The notes: generated by a model from the sequence alone, not told the origin. A stretch of DNA of 64,000 nt from Arenimonas fontis (GCF_008386465.1 NZ_VUOD01000006.1:62001-126000); one strand, 5' to 3'. Positions 8,617 to 17,808 are shown, numbered from the stretch's first letter. Program-made: numbers and translations.

Positions 8617-8856
8617 TCAGCCTCCGCAGCCCCCGCAGCAGACCGAGGGCAGCTGACGCAGGTCGCACTCGCTCACCGCCAGGCCGGCCTCGCCCAGCAG
8701 CCGGCGCAGTTCCCTGGAGCCCAAGCAGGTGGACAGGCGTAGCAGGGCGCGCCCGCCGTCCACGTCCAGCAGCGCCGCCGGGTCGGCGGCCAGCAGGGCT
8801 TCGGCGATGGCGGCCAGGGGCAGCTGGCGGCCAAGCAGGCTGATTTCGTATTCCAT
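8617..8856 (-). CDS. 79-residue hypothetical protein with CCGGCGG tail
   Basis: A small protein, MEYEISLLGRQLPLAAIAEA at the start and VCCGGCGG at the very end. The body is helical with an Asp-containing LDVDGGRALLRLSTCLG segment, and four Cys residues lie in the C-terminal 20 positions. The ATG at 8856 has GGGGTG upstream. A GTG/ATG-initiated extension to 8922 is possible but lacks a ribosome site. I do not recognise the family. The Gly/Cys tail suggests a metal or cluster contact, and a similar tail occurs on the DUF6587 protein at 23975. It lies between nnrU and a lipoprotein gene on the same strand. Confidence 0.6.
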   Translation of the reverse strand: MEYEISLLGRQLPLAAIAEALLAADPAALLDVDGGRALLRLSTCLGSRELRRLLGEAGLAVSECDLRQLPSVCCGGCGG

Positions 8857-8918
8857 GACGACACCCCGAACGATGTCGGCATGGTGGCCGGCGGCAGAGG
8901 ACGCGGCCATGACGTGGG

Positions 8919-9590
8919 TCAATCGGGCCGGTGTTTGCCCGGCTCCGGGGTCGTTTGTTCGATGATGCGCAGGGCCTCTTCCTGGCGGGCGCGCAGTTCC
9001 TCGTCCTCGGCCAAGGCCTGGTTGGCCTTGTGCTGCGCGCGGATTTCGGGGCTGATGACGTCGATCTGGCGCGGGCGCGACAGCAGGGCCCGGTCGCCCG
9101 GGGCAAGCTGGCAGTTGCGGCTCAGGATCTCCAGTTCGTCGCCGGTAGTGGCGGCACCGCTCTGCAGGTTCACCACCACACCCAAGGTGTCGCCCAAGGG
9201 TTCCAACGCCTTGCAGATGCGGTCGATCGTGGCGTAGCTGCGTAGCTCGTTGCGGTCGACGATCACGAACAGGTTCTCGCGGTCCAGCCAGACGACCGAA
9301 CGCACGCCCTCCACCTTCCGGGCGGCGGCCCTCGCGGCTTCTGGATCTACACGGCGAGTGCCGTCGGGCAGTTTGATGGCCCTGCGGAAATCGTCGTTCA
9401 TGGCTTCCACGTTGCGCTTCAGGGCCTCCTGGTCGCCGGTGAGCGCCGCGGCCTCAATGGCCGCCATCTGCGCGGTGACGCGGGCCGGATCCATGCCCTG
9501 CCCAGCCTGCCGGGGGTTGTCCTGGTCCGCGTGCCGCCCCGTACAGGCGGTAAGCGCCATCACAAGCAGGATGCCGGCAACACAGCGCAT
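8919..9590 (-). CDS. Predicted lipoprotein of unknown function
   Basis: A 223-residue protein with lipobox MALTAC after an N-terminal hydrophobic stretch (MRCVAGILLVMALTAC). The mature region is mixed helical and strand, with GVRSVVWLDRENLFVIVDRN and a charged C-terminus (LRARQEEALRIIEQTTPEPG). I do not recognise a named family. It lies two bases downstream of higA on the same strand, so it could be co-transcribed with the toxin-antitoxin pair, though codon use looks like the host genes. Its stop is 62 bases before the start of the CC-tail gene. Confidence 0.65.
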   Translation of the reverse strand: MRCVAGILLVMALTACTGRHADQDNPRQAGQGMDPARVTAQMAAIEAAALTGDQEALKRNVEAMNDDFRRAIKLPDGTRRVDPEAARAAARKVEGVRSVVWLDRENLFVIVDRNELRSYATIDRICKALEPLGDTLGVVVNLQSGAATTGDELEILSRNCQLAPGDRALLSRPRQIDVISPEIRAQHKANQALAEDEELRARQEEALRIIEQTTPEPGKHRPD

Positions 9591-9592
9591 GC

Positions 9593-9889
9593 TCAGGCCA
9601 CCCGCCGGACCTGGGACAGTGTCCGGCCCAAGGAACGCCGGGCCTCTTTCAGGTCGTACTCCGCCTGCAAGCCCAGCCAGAACCGCTCGCTCGTGCCCAA
9701 GGCCGCGGCCAGGCGGAGCGCGGTGTCGGCCGTAATGCCACGCTTGCCCAGCACGATCTCGTTGATTCGCCGCGGCGGCACGCCGGCCGCCCGGGCCAGC
9801 GCGTTCTGGCTCAGACCAAGCGGCTCGAGGAACTCGGCCATCAGGACTTCGCCTGGGTGGATGTTGGGCAACTGTTTGTTGGTGGCCAT
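9593..9889 (-). CDS. higA: HigA family antitoxin
   Basis: A 98-residue helix-turn-helix antitoxin of the HigA type. The N-terminal IHPGEVLMAEFLEPLGLSQN is diagnostic, followed by the XRE helix-turn-helix (ALARAAGVPPRRINEIVLGK) and the ITADTALRLAAALGTSERFW stretch shared by the family. It would neutralise HigB and repress the operon. Its ATG overlaps the stop of higB by one base, the usual toxin-first higBA order. The inverted repeat at 10196-10214 upstream of higB is its likely operator. Confidence 0.92.
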   Translation of the reverse strand: MATNKQLPNIHPGEVLMAEFLEPLGLSQNALARAAGVPPRRINEIVLGKRGITADTALRLAAALGTSERFWLGLQAEYDLKEARRSLGRTLSQVRRVA

Positions 9890-10170
9890 CAGTGGTAATC
9901 CACGATCCCTACGTCATGGGCATCACCATCGCGCCAGCGAAAGCACGCCCGCCATTGGTCGTTGATCCGGATGCTGTACTGGCCACGTCGATCACCCACC
10001 AGCACCTCCAGGCGATTCGCGGGAGGCACACGCAGATCCTCGAGGCTTGCTGCGGCATTCAGCATCCTCAGCTTGCGCCGCGCCACCCGCTGGATGGCGG
10101 CTGGAAGATGCCGACTGCGCTGGCCATTCCAGATCCTTTCCGACTCCGGGTCAGCGAAGCTCCGGATCAC
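9889..10170 (-). CDS. higB: HigB/RelE family mRNA interferase toxin
   Basis: A 93-residue RelE-fold toxin that would cleave mRNA on the ribosome. MIRSFADPESERIW at the start, RKLRMLNAAASLEDLRVPPA, NRLEVLVGDRRGQYSIRIND and QWRACFRW are characteristic of the HigB branch. GTG at 10170 is the start. The stop TGA shares a base with the higA start. Promoter and operator half-sites lie within 45 bases upstream. It looks intact, so the module is probably functional. Confidence 0.92.
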   Translation of the reverse strand: MIRSFADPESERIWNGQRSRHLPAAIQRVARRKLRMLNAAASLEDLRVPPANRLEVLVGDRRGQYSIRINDQWRACFRWRDGDAHDVGIVDYH

Positions 10171-10179
10171 GGCGCGACC

Positions 10180-10214
10180 ATAACGCTATCCGATATATAA
10201 CGCAAGTCGTTATA
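10180..10214 (-). promoter_or_regulatory. higBA operator: inverted repeat with extra half-site
   Basis: TATAACG (10196-10202) and CGTTATA (10208-10214) form a perfect inverted repeat with a five-base spacer, and a further ATAACG half-site lies at 10180-10185. The cluster is 10-45 bases upstream of the higB start and is the most AT-rich stretch in the neighbourhood. HigA dimers bind such TA-rich palindromes in other systems, so autoregulation is the natural reading. Confidence 0.65.
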
Positions 10215-10520
10215 GATGGGCATATGGGCGGACCCAAAGGCCAAGGGCCCGCAGCATCCCGATTTTCTGTTGCCTGGTGCATCCGAAACCTCGGGACAGC
10301 GCGGTCCGAACTGCCTGCACGGACGGCCCTACTCTGATTCCACGCCAGACAGGTCCAGCACCCAACGCGGCGTGCCCGGGCTTTCGGAACACTGGAGGGC
10401 CGGGGCCGGATCATATGGCTAACCGGGGTATCGCCGCCTGATACAAACCTTCCCCGTACTGCTCGGCCTGTACTAACCTGGTGGTGCCGCCAAGGGGAGA
10501 TTGGGTTAAGGGGAATAGCC
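10215..10520. other. Intergenic stretch with no supported gene
   Basis: This gap lies between the higBA operator and the HNH endonuclease gene and has lower GC than the surrounding genes. Short frames on both strands have no ribosome site and no recognisable product. A TACTAA sequence near 10472 could be a -10 element for the endonuclease, but no good -35 accompanies it. Just before the endonuclease start there is AAGGGGA, a good ribosome site. Confidence 0.5.
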
Positions 10521-11462
10521 GTGGCGTTCTGGTGGGTAAACCACAAGCAGACGCGGGACCATGAGGTCAGCGGGGGCTATCTATGGTCGCCCTTTCGAAA
10601 CGCAAACGGCGCCTATAACCAGACGTACGAGAACATGCGCCATGCCCAAGTGGGCGACATAGTCTTCTCGTATGCGAACGGCAGGATCGGCGCAGTTGGC
10701 CGGGTGACCGCTGAAGCAACGCCCTGCCCAAAGCCAGCCGAGTTCGGAGTTGTCGGTGACTACTGGTCTGACGAAGGCTGGCTGGTCGAAGTCGAGTTCG
10801 TGGAGGTACCCAAGCCGATTCGACCAAAGGAACATATGCAGGCGATCGGGCCGCATCGTCCGGACAAGTACTCGCCAATCAACGCAAACGGCGATGGCAA
10901 TCAGGGCTGCTATCTAGCCGCAATTCCTGACACCCTCGGCCATCTCCTGATGGCGCTCACCCAGGCGGATGAGCTGCAACTGGATAAGAAGCTCAAGATT
11001 CAGGAATCCGAACCCGATGCCATCGTCCTGGAAGATCTGCACCAGATCGACCTGGACCTCACCATCCCGGACACCCAGCGCCTTCAATTGGCCAAAGCAC
11101 GTGTCGGCCAGGGCCTGTTCCGGAAACGCGTTCTGATGCTGAACGAAAGCTGCCGGGTCACCGGCGTGACCGACCGCCGCCTGCTGATTGCCAGCCACAT
11201 CAAGGCCTGGAAGGATTCGTCCAATGCCGAGAGGATCAGCGGCTATAACGGCATCCTGCTATCGCCGCATGTGGATGCCCTCTTCGACGGCCACCTGCTG
11301 ACCTTCGAGGACGACGGGCGGATGCATATTCATGAATCCCTGCCCGCCGACGTGCTCGAGCGCTGGTCCATCGACCCTAGCATGAAGGTGGAGAAGTTCC
11401 GGCCAGAACAGGCGGCCTTCCTGGCGCACCACCGGTCGGTTTTTGCCAGGAAGGTCGCCTAG
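10521..11462 (+). CDS. HNH endonuclease with N-terminal EVE/PUA-like domain
   Basis: A 313-residue predicted nuclease. Residues 1-145 (MAFWWVNHKQTRDHEVSGGY, then NQTYENMRHAQVGDIVFSYA and the later NQGCYLAAI) resemble the EVE/PUA-like domain that reads modified bases. Residues about 200-290 form an HNH_2 nuclease: CRVTGVTDRRLLIASHIKAW with the SHIK histidine, and NGILLSPHVDALFDGHLLTF. EVE-HNH proteins are known as candidate modification-dependent restriction enzymes, acting alone without a methylase, and none is present here. GTG start with AAGGGGA eight bases upstream. It stands beside higBA, converges with a Tat epimerase gene, and its 5' half has lower GC than neighbours, consistent with transfer. 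Confidence 0.85.
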   Translation: MAFWWVNHKQTRDHEVSGGYLWSPFRNANGAYNQTYENMRHAQVGDIVFSYANGRIGAVGRVTAEATPCPKPAEFGVVGDYWSDEGWLVEVEFVEVPKPIRPKEHMQAIGPHRPDKYSPINANGDGNQGCYLAAIPDTLGHLLMALTQADELQLDKKLKIQESEPDAIVLEDLHQIDLDLTIPDTQRLQLAKARVGQGLFRKRVLMLNESCRVTGVTDRRLLIASHIKAWKDSSNAERISGYNGILLSPHVDALFDGHLLTFEDDGRMHIHESLPADVLERWSIDPSMKVEKFRPEQAAFLAHHRSVFARKVA

Positions 11463-11470
11463 GGCAGGCC

Positions 11471-12616
11471 TCAACCCTGCTTCGCCTTCCAGGCCTTCAG
11501 GATTTCCGCTTCCTTCTCGCGGCTGATGCCGGCGCGAACCTGGGCCTGTCGTTCGGCCGGCAAGCCGTGGAACCAGGCCAACAGCTCGGCGACGGTGGTG
11601 GCCAGCGGACGGAAGCTCAGGCCGGCGGCGATCGCGCGGGCATTGCTGACGGCGCCATAGCCGGAATACGGCGTGCCCTCGCGCGGCACCCAGATCGGCA
11701 GTTGCGCCTGCTGCTTCTCGAGGAAATCGGCTGGCACGTGCGTGTAGCGGATCGGCCCGCCGGTGACGGCGTGGCAGCCGTGCAGCATGGCGTCAGTGGT
11801 CAGGGTGTAGTCGGGGCCGCAGGCGTTGAAGACACCGGTGGTGCCATTCTCGGCCAGGCGGATCATCCACTCGGCCAGATCGCGGCCATCGATGATCTGC
11901 ACCGGATCCTGGCCGTCGCCTGGCACCAGCACCTCGCCGCCGTCGGCCACGCGCAGTGGCCAGTAGGTGAAACGGTCGGTCTCGTCGCGCGGGCCGACGA
12001 TGTAGCCCGGGCGCACGATGGTCACCTTCTTGCCGAACTGCTTGTGCGCCTCGGCCTCGCTGAGCGCCTTGAGCGGGCCGTACAGGTTCTCGATGTCGGC
12101 TAGCAGGGTTTCGCGGGTTTCGGCCATGGCGTCGCGGCCCTTGTAGGGGGCCAGTGGCGCGTCTTCGTCGAGGCCGGGCTTCGAACCGTCGGCATAAACC
12201 GAGATGGTGGAGATAAACAGGTAGTGGCCCACCTTGCCGGCCAGCACCTTGCCGGCATCGCGCACCCAGGACGGCAGGCTGGTGGGGTTGTCTATGCAGA
12301 CGTCCCACGTGCGGCCTTGCAGCGCCCGCAGGTCGCCGGTGCTGCGGTCGCCCACCAACTGCTCGACCCGGTCGCCCCATTCGGCGATGGGCCGGCGGCC
12401 GCGGTTGAAGGTGGTGACGCGGTGCCCGCGCGCCAGCGCATAGGCGACCTGGAAGGGCCCGGTGAAGCCGGTGCCGCCGAGGATCAGGACGTTCAGCGGC
12501 GTGTCGGCCCTGGGCACCTTGGCCATGGCCGCCCGGGCGGCGGCGAAGGACGGCAGCATGGCGCCGGCGGCGGCCAGGCCGCCAAGCTTGAGCAGGTCGC
12601 GACGGGTGGTGGACAT
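11471..12616 (-). CDS. Tat-exported NAD-dependent epimerase/dehydratase family protein
   Basis: A 381-residue protein with a twin-arginine signal (TTRRDLLKLGGLAAAGAM) followed by an extended SDR fold. The Rossmann motif is LNVLILGGTGFTGPF and the later HYLFISTISVYADGSKPG stretch holds the active-site Ser/Tyr region, although the Tyr-x3-Lys is not canonical. The C-terminal part includes IVRPGYIVGPRDETDR. Periplasmic members of this group are usually annotated as NAD-dependent epimerases; the substrate is unknown. The signal implies folding with a bound nucleotide before export. No partner genes are adjacent. Confidence 0.8.
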   Translation of the reverse strand: MSTTRRDLLKLGGLAAAGAMLPSFAAARAAMAKVPRADTPLNVLILGGTGFTGPFQVAYALARGHRVTTFNRGRRPIAEWGDRVEQLVGDRSTGDLRALQGRTWDVCIDNPTSLPSWVRDAGKVLAGKVGHYLFISTISVYADGSKPGLDEDAPLAPYKGRDAMAETRETLLADIENLYGPLKALSEAEAHKQFGKKVTIVRPGYIVGPRDETDRFTYWPLRVADGGEVLVPGDGQDPVQIIDGRDLAEWMIRLAENGTTGVFNACGPDYTLTTDAMLHGCHAVTGGPIRYTHVPADFLEKQQAQLPIWVPREGTPYSGYGAVSNARAIAAGLSFRPLATTVAELLAWFHGLPAERQAQVRAGISREKEAEILKAWKAKQG

Positions 12617-12763
12617 GGCGGGCTCCGCGGCGGTGGTGGCGGCACCATGGCATCACGGCCTGGCCGGCGCCCCTGTCGGAAGTCGGGGGAGCCCGGAACT
12701 GCCCGACCGGACAGCCGCACGGCCTGCCAGGCGGGATTCCCGCCATCCGCTGCCGGGCGGGTG

Positions 12764-13690
12764 TCAGCGCTGGTGTGCCAGGGCGTAGTCCAGCGCGGCC
12801 CGCACGGCCACGGCCTGGGCCTCGTTGCACTGCTCGGGCGTGGCCCGCGGGCTGTCCGGGTAGACCTCGGTGGTGGTGCGGTAGCGGGCCCCGGTCATGC
12901 CGGCGCACAGGCCCAGATCGCGGCAGGGGTATTCGATGACGCCGTGGGCCACCACCGGCGAACCGATGATCTCGCCCTTATCGTCCGGCAGGGCGATATG
13001 GGTGACCTTGGCCACCGCCTCGATGACAGCCTGCTGGAAAGCCGGTTCCGGCGCCTCGCTGTCGGCGCAGAGATAGAAACCATCCGGAATGGTGCCCGGC
13101 TCGAAGGGCTTGCCATCGCGGGCGGCCAGGGCCGGGCGGAACTCGGTTTCGTCGCTGTCGGTGGTTTCGTGCAGGTCAACATGCAGCAGGAAACGGCCCT
13201 GCAGCGGTTCCATCAGCTGCATCAGCGCCGCCGATTCCCCAGCCGGGCTGGGCGTCCGGAAGCTGCGGTTCGGGTCCACCGCCTCCGGATTCCAGCGGTG
13301 GATGCGCTCATAGGCCCAAGGGCTGATGCAGGGGGCGATCAGCAGGTTCAAGCGGCCGGCGTAATCGGCGGCATCGCGCTCGGCAAAGCGCAGCGCGCCG
13401 AACACGCCGCTGGTCTCGTAGCCGTGCACGCCACCGGTGACCAGGGCCACCGGCAGATCATCACGCCAGTCGCGGCTGCGCAGGGAGAACAGCGGGTAGC
13501 GGCCGTCGGGCGAGTAGTCGAGCTCGCCGTACTGGATGACGTCAAAGTGGGCGCGCAGGCGCTCGATGACCGGAAGGACGTCGTCGGCGTAGCGGCGCCG
13601 GACCAGCTGGCGGGAGCGCCAGAGGGCTTTCTCGGCCGTGCCCCAGGGCGTACCCGGGGTGCCGATCGGGTAGAAATTTCCAACGCTCAT
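12764..13690 (-). CDS. M14 family zinc metallocarboxypeptidase
   Basis: A 308-residue cytoplasmic enzyme of the M14 family, probably of the succinylglutamate desuccinylase/aspartoacylase-like or DUF2817-like branch. The zinc ligands are visible as GVHGYETSG (His and Glu) and LHVDLHETTDSDET (His). YPLFSLRSRDWRDDLPVALV precedes the first motif as in M14 enzymes. No signal peptide is present, so a cytosolic peptide or amide substrate is likely. The ATG at 13690 begins a natural N-terminus. A GGCGGG-ATT-CCCGCC hairpin lies 20 bases beyond its stop. Confidence 0.85.
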   Translation of the reverse strand: MSVGNFYPIGTPGTPWGTAEKALWRSRQLVRRRYADDVLPVIERLRAHFDVIQYGELDYSPDGRYPLFSLRSRDWRDDLPVALVTGGVHGYETSGVFGALRFAERDAADYAGRLNLLIAPCISPWAYERIHRWNPEAVDPNRSFRTPSPAGESAALMQLMEPLQGRFLLHVDLHETTDSDETEFRPALAARDGKPFEPGTIPDGFYLCADSEAPEPAFQQAVIEAVAKVTHIALPDDKGEIIGSPVVAHGVIEYPCRDLGLCAGMTGARYRTTTEVYPDSPRATPEQCNEAQAVAVRAALDYALAHQR

Positions 13691-13803
13691 CTACGGACAC
13701 TACTCATGTAAGTCGGCTTGGACCTGTAGCCCAGGACAGTTCACGGCGTCGATGACCAGGATCGCCGGCCAGCGCGTGATCGTCTCGGGCCCAGCCCGCA
13801 TGC

Positions 13804-16800
13804 CTACATATTCCGCCGATACTCCCCACCCACCTCATAAAGGGCATGACTGATCTGCCCCAAGCTGTGGGTCTTCACCGCCTCCATCAACGCGGCGAAG
13901 ATGTTCTGGCGGTCACGGGCGACGGCCTGGAGGGCCTTCAGCGGGGGCACGCGATCCGCTGCCCCGGTCGTGCCCAGCGGACGCGGTAGCTCGACGGCAT
14001 TGCGGGCCTCCTGGAAGGCCTTCACGTTGGCGATCTGCTGGGCCTTTTCCTCGGGCGTGCTGCGGATAAGTTCGATCTCGGTGGCGACCTCACTGCCGCC
14101 GTCCTTGGCGCGGAAGGTGTTCACGCCGATCAGCGGCAGGCTGCCGTCGTGCTTCTTCTGCTCGTAGTACAGGCTTTCTTCCTGGATCTTGCCGCGCTGG
14201 TACATGGTGTCCATGGCGCCGAGCACGCCGCCGCGCTCGCTGATGGCCTCGAACTCCCTGTAGACGGCTTCCTCCACCAGGTCGGTCAGCTGCTCGACGA
14301 TGAAGCTGCCCTGCCAGGGGTTCTCGTTGAAGTTCAGCCCCAGCTCCTTGTTGATGATCATCTGGATGGCCACGGCGCGCCGCACCGATTCCTCGGTCGG
14401 GGTGGTGATGGCCTCGTCGTAGGCATTGGTATGCAGGCTGTTGCAGTTGTCGAACAGCGCATACAGGGCCTGCAGCGTGGTGCGGATGTCGTTGAACTGG
14501 ATTTCCTGGGCGTGCAGCGAGCGGCCCGAGGTCTGGATGTGGTACTTCAGCATCTGGCTGCGCTCGTTGGCGCCGTAGCGCTCGCGCATGGCGCGGGCCC
14601 AGATGCGGCGGGCCACCCGGCCGATCACCGTGTACTCCGGGTCCATGCCGTTGCTGAAGAAGAAGCTCAGGTTCGGGGCGAAGTCGTCTACGTGCATGCC
14701 CCGGGCCAGGTAGTATTCGACGATGGTGAAGCCGTTGCTGAGCGTGAAGGCCAGCTGGCTGATCGGGTTCGCGCCGGCCTCTGCGATGTGGTAGCCGGAG
14801 ATGGACACCGAGTAGAAGTTGCGGACCTTGTGATCCACGAAGTACTGCTGGATGTCGCCCATCATGCGCAGGGCGAACTCGGTGCTGAAGATGCAGGTGT
14901 TCTGCGCCTGGTCTTCCTTGAGGATGTCGGCCTGGACGGTGCCGCGCACGGTGCGCAGGGTCTCTTCCTTGATGCGCGCGTAGACCTCGGGCTCGACCAG
15001 CTGGTCGCCGGTCACGCCCAGCAGGCCCAGGCCCAGGCCGTCATTGCCCTCGGGCAGCAGGCCGGCGTACTCGGGGCGCTTGCGGCCCTCGTACATCTTC
15101 TCGATCTTGGCGTGGGCGGCGTCCCAGCGGCTCTGTTCGGCGCGCAGGTATTTCTCCACCTGCTGGTCAATCGCCGTGTTCATGAACATGGCCAGGATCA
15201 TCGGCGCCGGGCCGTTGATGGTCATGCTGACGCTGGTGGTGGGCGCGCACAGGTCGAAGCCGCTGTACAGCTTCTTCATGTCGTCCAGCGTGGCGATGGA
15301 CACACCGCTATTGCCGATCTTGCCGTAGATGTCCGGGCGCTCGGCCGGGTCCTCGCCGTACAGCGTCACGGAATCGAAGGCGGTGGACAGGCGCGCCGCC
15401 GGCTGGCCCAGGCTCAGGTAGTGGAAGCGGCGGTTGGTGCGCTCGGGCGTGCCCTCGCCGGCGAACATGCGGATCGGGTCCTCGCCGGTGCGGCGGTAGG
15501 GGTAGACGCCGCCGGTGTAGGGGTAGGAACCCGGCAGGTTCTCCTTGCCAAGGAAACGCAGCAGCTCGCCCCAGCTCTTCCACTTCGGCGCGGCGATCTT
15601 GGGGATCTTCTGGTGGCTGAGCGATTCCCGGTAGTTCTCCACCCGGATGGTCTTGCCGCGCACCTGGTACTCGTTCACTTCGTCGGTGACGGCTTTCAGG
15701 CGCTGCGGCCACTCGCGCAGCAGGCTCAGGGATTCGCTGGAAAGCGCCTTCACGGCGTCGTTGTAGCGCTGGCGCAGCACCACCAGGCTGCGGTCCGGCG
15801 GCGTCTGGGCCGCCGGCTGGTCGCCGGCGGCGGCGCCCATGCGGCGCTCCCACTGGAACACCATCTTGCGGCGGTCCAGGCCGCTGCGGCGCTCGCCGCA
15901 GGCCGGCCACTCGCCCTGGGCCAGATGCGGCTGCGCCTGCGGCGGCGGCATCAGCAGGTGGTGCGGGTCGTACAGGTCCAGGGGCTTGGGCAGGGCCGGG
16001 TCGCCCAGCTCGCGCAGGCTTTCCCAGTAGTGTTGGGCGCGCTCGGCGGCCTCGGCCTGCTTCTCGATGGAGGCATTGATGGCCCGGCCCTGCTCGGCGA
16101 TCTCGGCCAGGTAGCGGTTGCGGTTGCCGGGAATCAGCACCGTGGCCCGCGGTTCCTTCAGGCGGGTGTCCACCTGCGGCTCGAAGTCGCAGCGCGGGCT
16201 GGCGGCGCCGAGCTTCTCGCGCAGCAGCCGGCACAGGTTGGCGAACATCCAGGTCACGCCGGGGTCGTTGAACTGCGAGGCGATGGTCGGGTAGACCGGC
16301 ACGTCCTCGTCCTTGAGCTGGAAGGCCACCCGGTTGCGCTTCCACTGCTTGCGCACGTCGCGCAGGGCGTCCTCGGCGCCGCGCTTGTCGAACTTGTTCA
16401 GCACCACCAGCTCGGCGAAGTCCAGCATGTCTATCTTCTCGAGCTGGCTGGGGGCGCCGAAGTCGCTGGTCATCACGTAGACGGGGAAGTCCACCAGGTC
16501 CACGATCTCCGAATCGCTCTGGCCGATGCCGGCGGTCTCCACCATCACCAGGTCGAAGCCCTGGGCGCGCAGGAAGGCCACGCAGTCCTTGAGCACGGCA
16601 TTGGTGGCCACGTGCTGGCGGCGGGTGGCCATCGAGCGCATGAACACCCGCGGGCTGCGCAGGCTGTTCATGCGGATGCGGTCGCCCAGCAGGGCGCCGC
16701 CGGTGCGGCGGCGGGTCGGGTCCACCGAGATCACGGCGATGCGCATTTCCGGGAAATGCTGCAGGAAGCGGTTCATCAGCTCGTCGGTGACGCTGGACTT

Positions 16801-17544
16801 GCCGGCACCGCCGGTGCCGGTCAGGCCCACCACCGGCGTCTTGCCGCCGGCCAGCTGCCACTGCTTGCGCAGGCTGGCAAGGGTGGCCTCGTCCAGGACT
16901 TCGTTCTCGAGGGTGGTGAGCATGCGGCCCAGGGCGATCTCGTCGCCCGGGTCCACGATGGCGCTGATGCCGGCGTCGGCGGTCGAGCCGGGCTCCGCCC
17001 CTTTCCGGGCCTGGGCCCGCTTCGTGGCGGCCTTCCCGGAGCCGGACCGCGCCGGAGCCGGCCCCCGGTTTCCGCCCCCCCGCTGCTCCCTGGCCTCCCG
17101 CGTCCGGCGCACCAGGTCCTCGATCATGGCCACCAGGCCCATCTGCATGCCGTCGTTGGGGTGGTAGATGCGCTCCACCCCGTAGTCCTGCAGCTCGCGG
17201 ATCTCCTCCGGCGTGATCGTGCCGCCGCCGCCGCCGAACACGCGGATGTGGCCGGCGCCGCGCTCGCGCAGCATGTCCACCATGTACTTGAAGTACTCGA
17301 TGTGGCCGCCCTGGTAGGAGGAGACGGCGATGCCGTCGGCGTCCTCCTGCAGGGCCGCCCGTACCACGTCCTCGACGCTGCGGTTGTGGCCCAGGTGCAC
17401 CACTTCCACGCCCTGGGCCTGGATCAGCCGGCGCATGATGTTGATGGCCGCGTCGTGGCCGTCGAACAGGCTGGCGGCGGTGACGAAGCGCAGCGGGGCG
17501 CGTTCGGTCTGGGCCTCGGGAAGCTGGTTGGCGGGAGTGCTCAT
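13804..17544 (-). CDS. icmF: Fused isobutyryl-CoA mutase (IcmF), B12-dependent
   Basis: A 1246-residue fusion enzyme that interconverts isobutyryl-CoA and n-butyryl-CoA using adenosylcobalamin. Residues 18-150 are the cobalamin-binding domain with ligand His30 in FDGHDAAIN. Residues 240-450 are a MeaB-like chaperone GTPase with the P-loop GTGGAGKSS (Lys249) and [11 protein letters not shown]. The rest is the TIM-barrel mutase. Two selectivity positions read Phe694 (RMFAGEG) and Gln881 (DQAQNTCIF), the pair of isobutyryl-CoA mutases rather than the Tyr/Arg of methylmalonyl-CoA mutase. It exceeds the usual length of about 1090, mainly through a Lys/Arg/Ala-rich linker near residues 150-200. A TACAAT -10 lies at 17583-17588. 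Confidence 0.92.
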   Translation of the reverse strand: MSTPANQLPEAQTERAPLRFVTAASLFDGHDAAINIMRRLIQAQGVEVVHLGHNRSVEDVVRAALQEDADGIAVSSYQGGHIEYFKYMVDMLRERGAGHIRVFGGGGGTITPEEIRELQDYGVERIYHPNDGMQMGLVAMIEDLVRRTREAREQRGGGNRGPAPARSGSGKAATKRAQARKGAEPGSTADAGISAIVDPGDEIALGRMLTTLENEVLDEATLASLRKQWQLAGGKTPVVGLTGTGGAGKSSVTDELMNRFLQHFPEMRIAVISVDPTRRRTGGALLGDRIRMNSLRSPRVFMRSMATRRQHVATNAVLKDCVAFLRAQGFDLVMVETAGIGQSDSEIVDLVDFPVYVMTSDFGAPSQLEKIDMLDFAELVVLNKFDKRGAEDALRDVRKQWKRNRVAFQLKDEDVPVYPTIASQFNDPGVTWMFANLCRLLREKLGAASPRCDFEPQVDTRLKEPRATVLIPGNRNRYLAEIAEQGRAINASIEKQAEAAERAQHYWESLRELGDPALPKPLDLYDPHHLLMPPPQAQPHLAQGEWPACGERRSGLDRRKMVFQWERRMGAAAGDQPAAQTPPDRSLVVLRQRYNDAVKALSSESLSLLREWPQRLKAVTDEVNEYQVRGKTIRVENYRESLSHQKIPKIAAPKWKSWGELLRFLGKENLPGSYPYTGGVYPYRRTGEDPIRMFAGEGTPERTNRRFHYLSLGQPAARLSTAFDSVTLYGEDPAERPDIYGKIGNSGVSIATLDDMKKLYSGFDLCAPTTSVSMTINGPAPMILAMFMNTAIDQQVEKYLRAEQSRWDAAHAKIEKMYEGRKRPEYAGLLPEGNDGLGLGLLGVTGDQLVEPEVYARIKEETLRTVRGTVQADILKEDQAQNTCIFSTEFALRMMGDIQQYFVDHKVRNFYSVSISGYHIAEAGANPISQLAFTLSNGFTIVEYYLARGMHVDDFAPNLSFFFSNGMDPEYTVIGRVARRIWARAMRERYGANERSQMLKYHIQTSGRSLHAQEIQFNDIRTTLQALYALFDNCNSLHTNAYDEAITTPTEESVRRAVAIQMIINKELGLNFNENPWQGSFIVEQLTDLVEEAVYREFEAISERGGVLGAMDTMYQRGKIQEESLYYEQKKHDGSLPLIGVNTFRAKDGGSEVATEIELIRSTPEEKAQQIANVKAFQEARNAVELPRPLGTTGAADRVPPLKALQAVARDRQNIFAALMEAVKTHSLGQISHALYEVGGEYRRNM

Positions 17545-17643
17545 GGGCGCTCGGGCTCCGGGAAACTGCGGAATCGCCCGATTGTAGCGCCCCGCCCCGG
17601 TTCCGCACCCGGACGGACGGGTCGCACCGCGTCACGCCGACAC

Positions 17644-17808
17644 GGCAGGTCCGAAGGAGACGCCTGCTTGTTCCTGCGATATCCGCGTGGCCTTCCCGGA
17701 CCTGGGTGAAGAACCCAAAAAAGAGGGCGGTCACGTGGTGACCGCCCAAGCGAACCCTGCTCTCAAGGGTTGGAGGCTGGCGGCCCTCCGGGGAGAGACA
17801 GGACCGCC
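17644..17808 (+). ncRNA. ssrS: Structured RNA candidate resembling 6S RNA
   Basis: The icmF-leucine dehydrogenase gap holds a region dense in helices. The ends can pair (GGC-GGTCC near 17644 with GGACC-GCC at 17801-17808), inner pairs are GGAG and GCC at 17656-17664 with GGC and CTCC at 17782-17789, and three hairpins lie inside: GGGT/ACCC near 17705, a 10-bp perfect stem at 17725-17747, and AACCCT/AGGGTT near 17753-17770. The pattern of a long interrupted stem with an open centre, and the segments TGTTCCTG, CAAGGGTT and CCGGGGAG, recall proteobacterial 6S RNA. I recognised this by eye only. Reading the other strand, the 10-bp stem is followed by TCTTTTTT and would be a terminator, so orientation is open. 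Confidence 0.45.

Noticed and set aside
14149-17709. 1186-codon open frame antisense to icmF
   Set aside because: It is a shadow of a GC-rich coding gene: composition is dominated by Ala, Gly, His, Val and Gln, no family is recognisable, and icmF on the other strand has full domain evidence.
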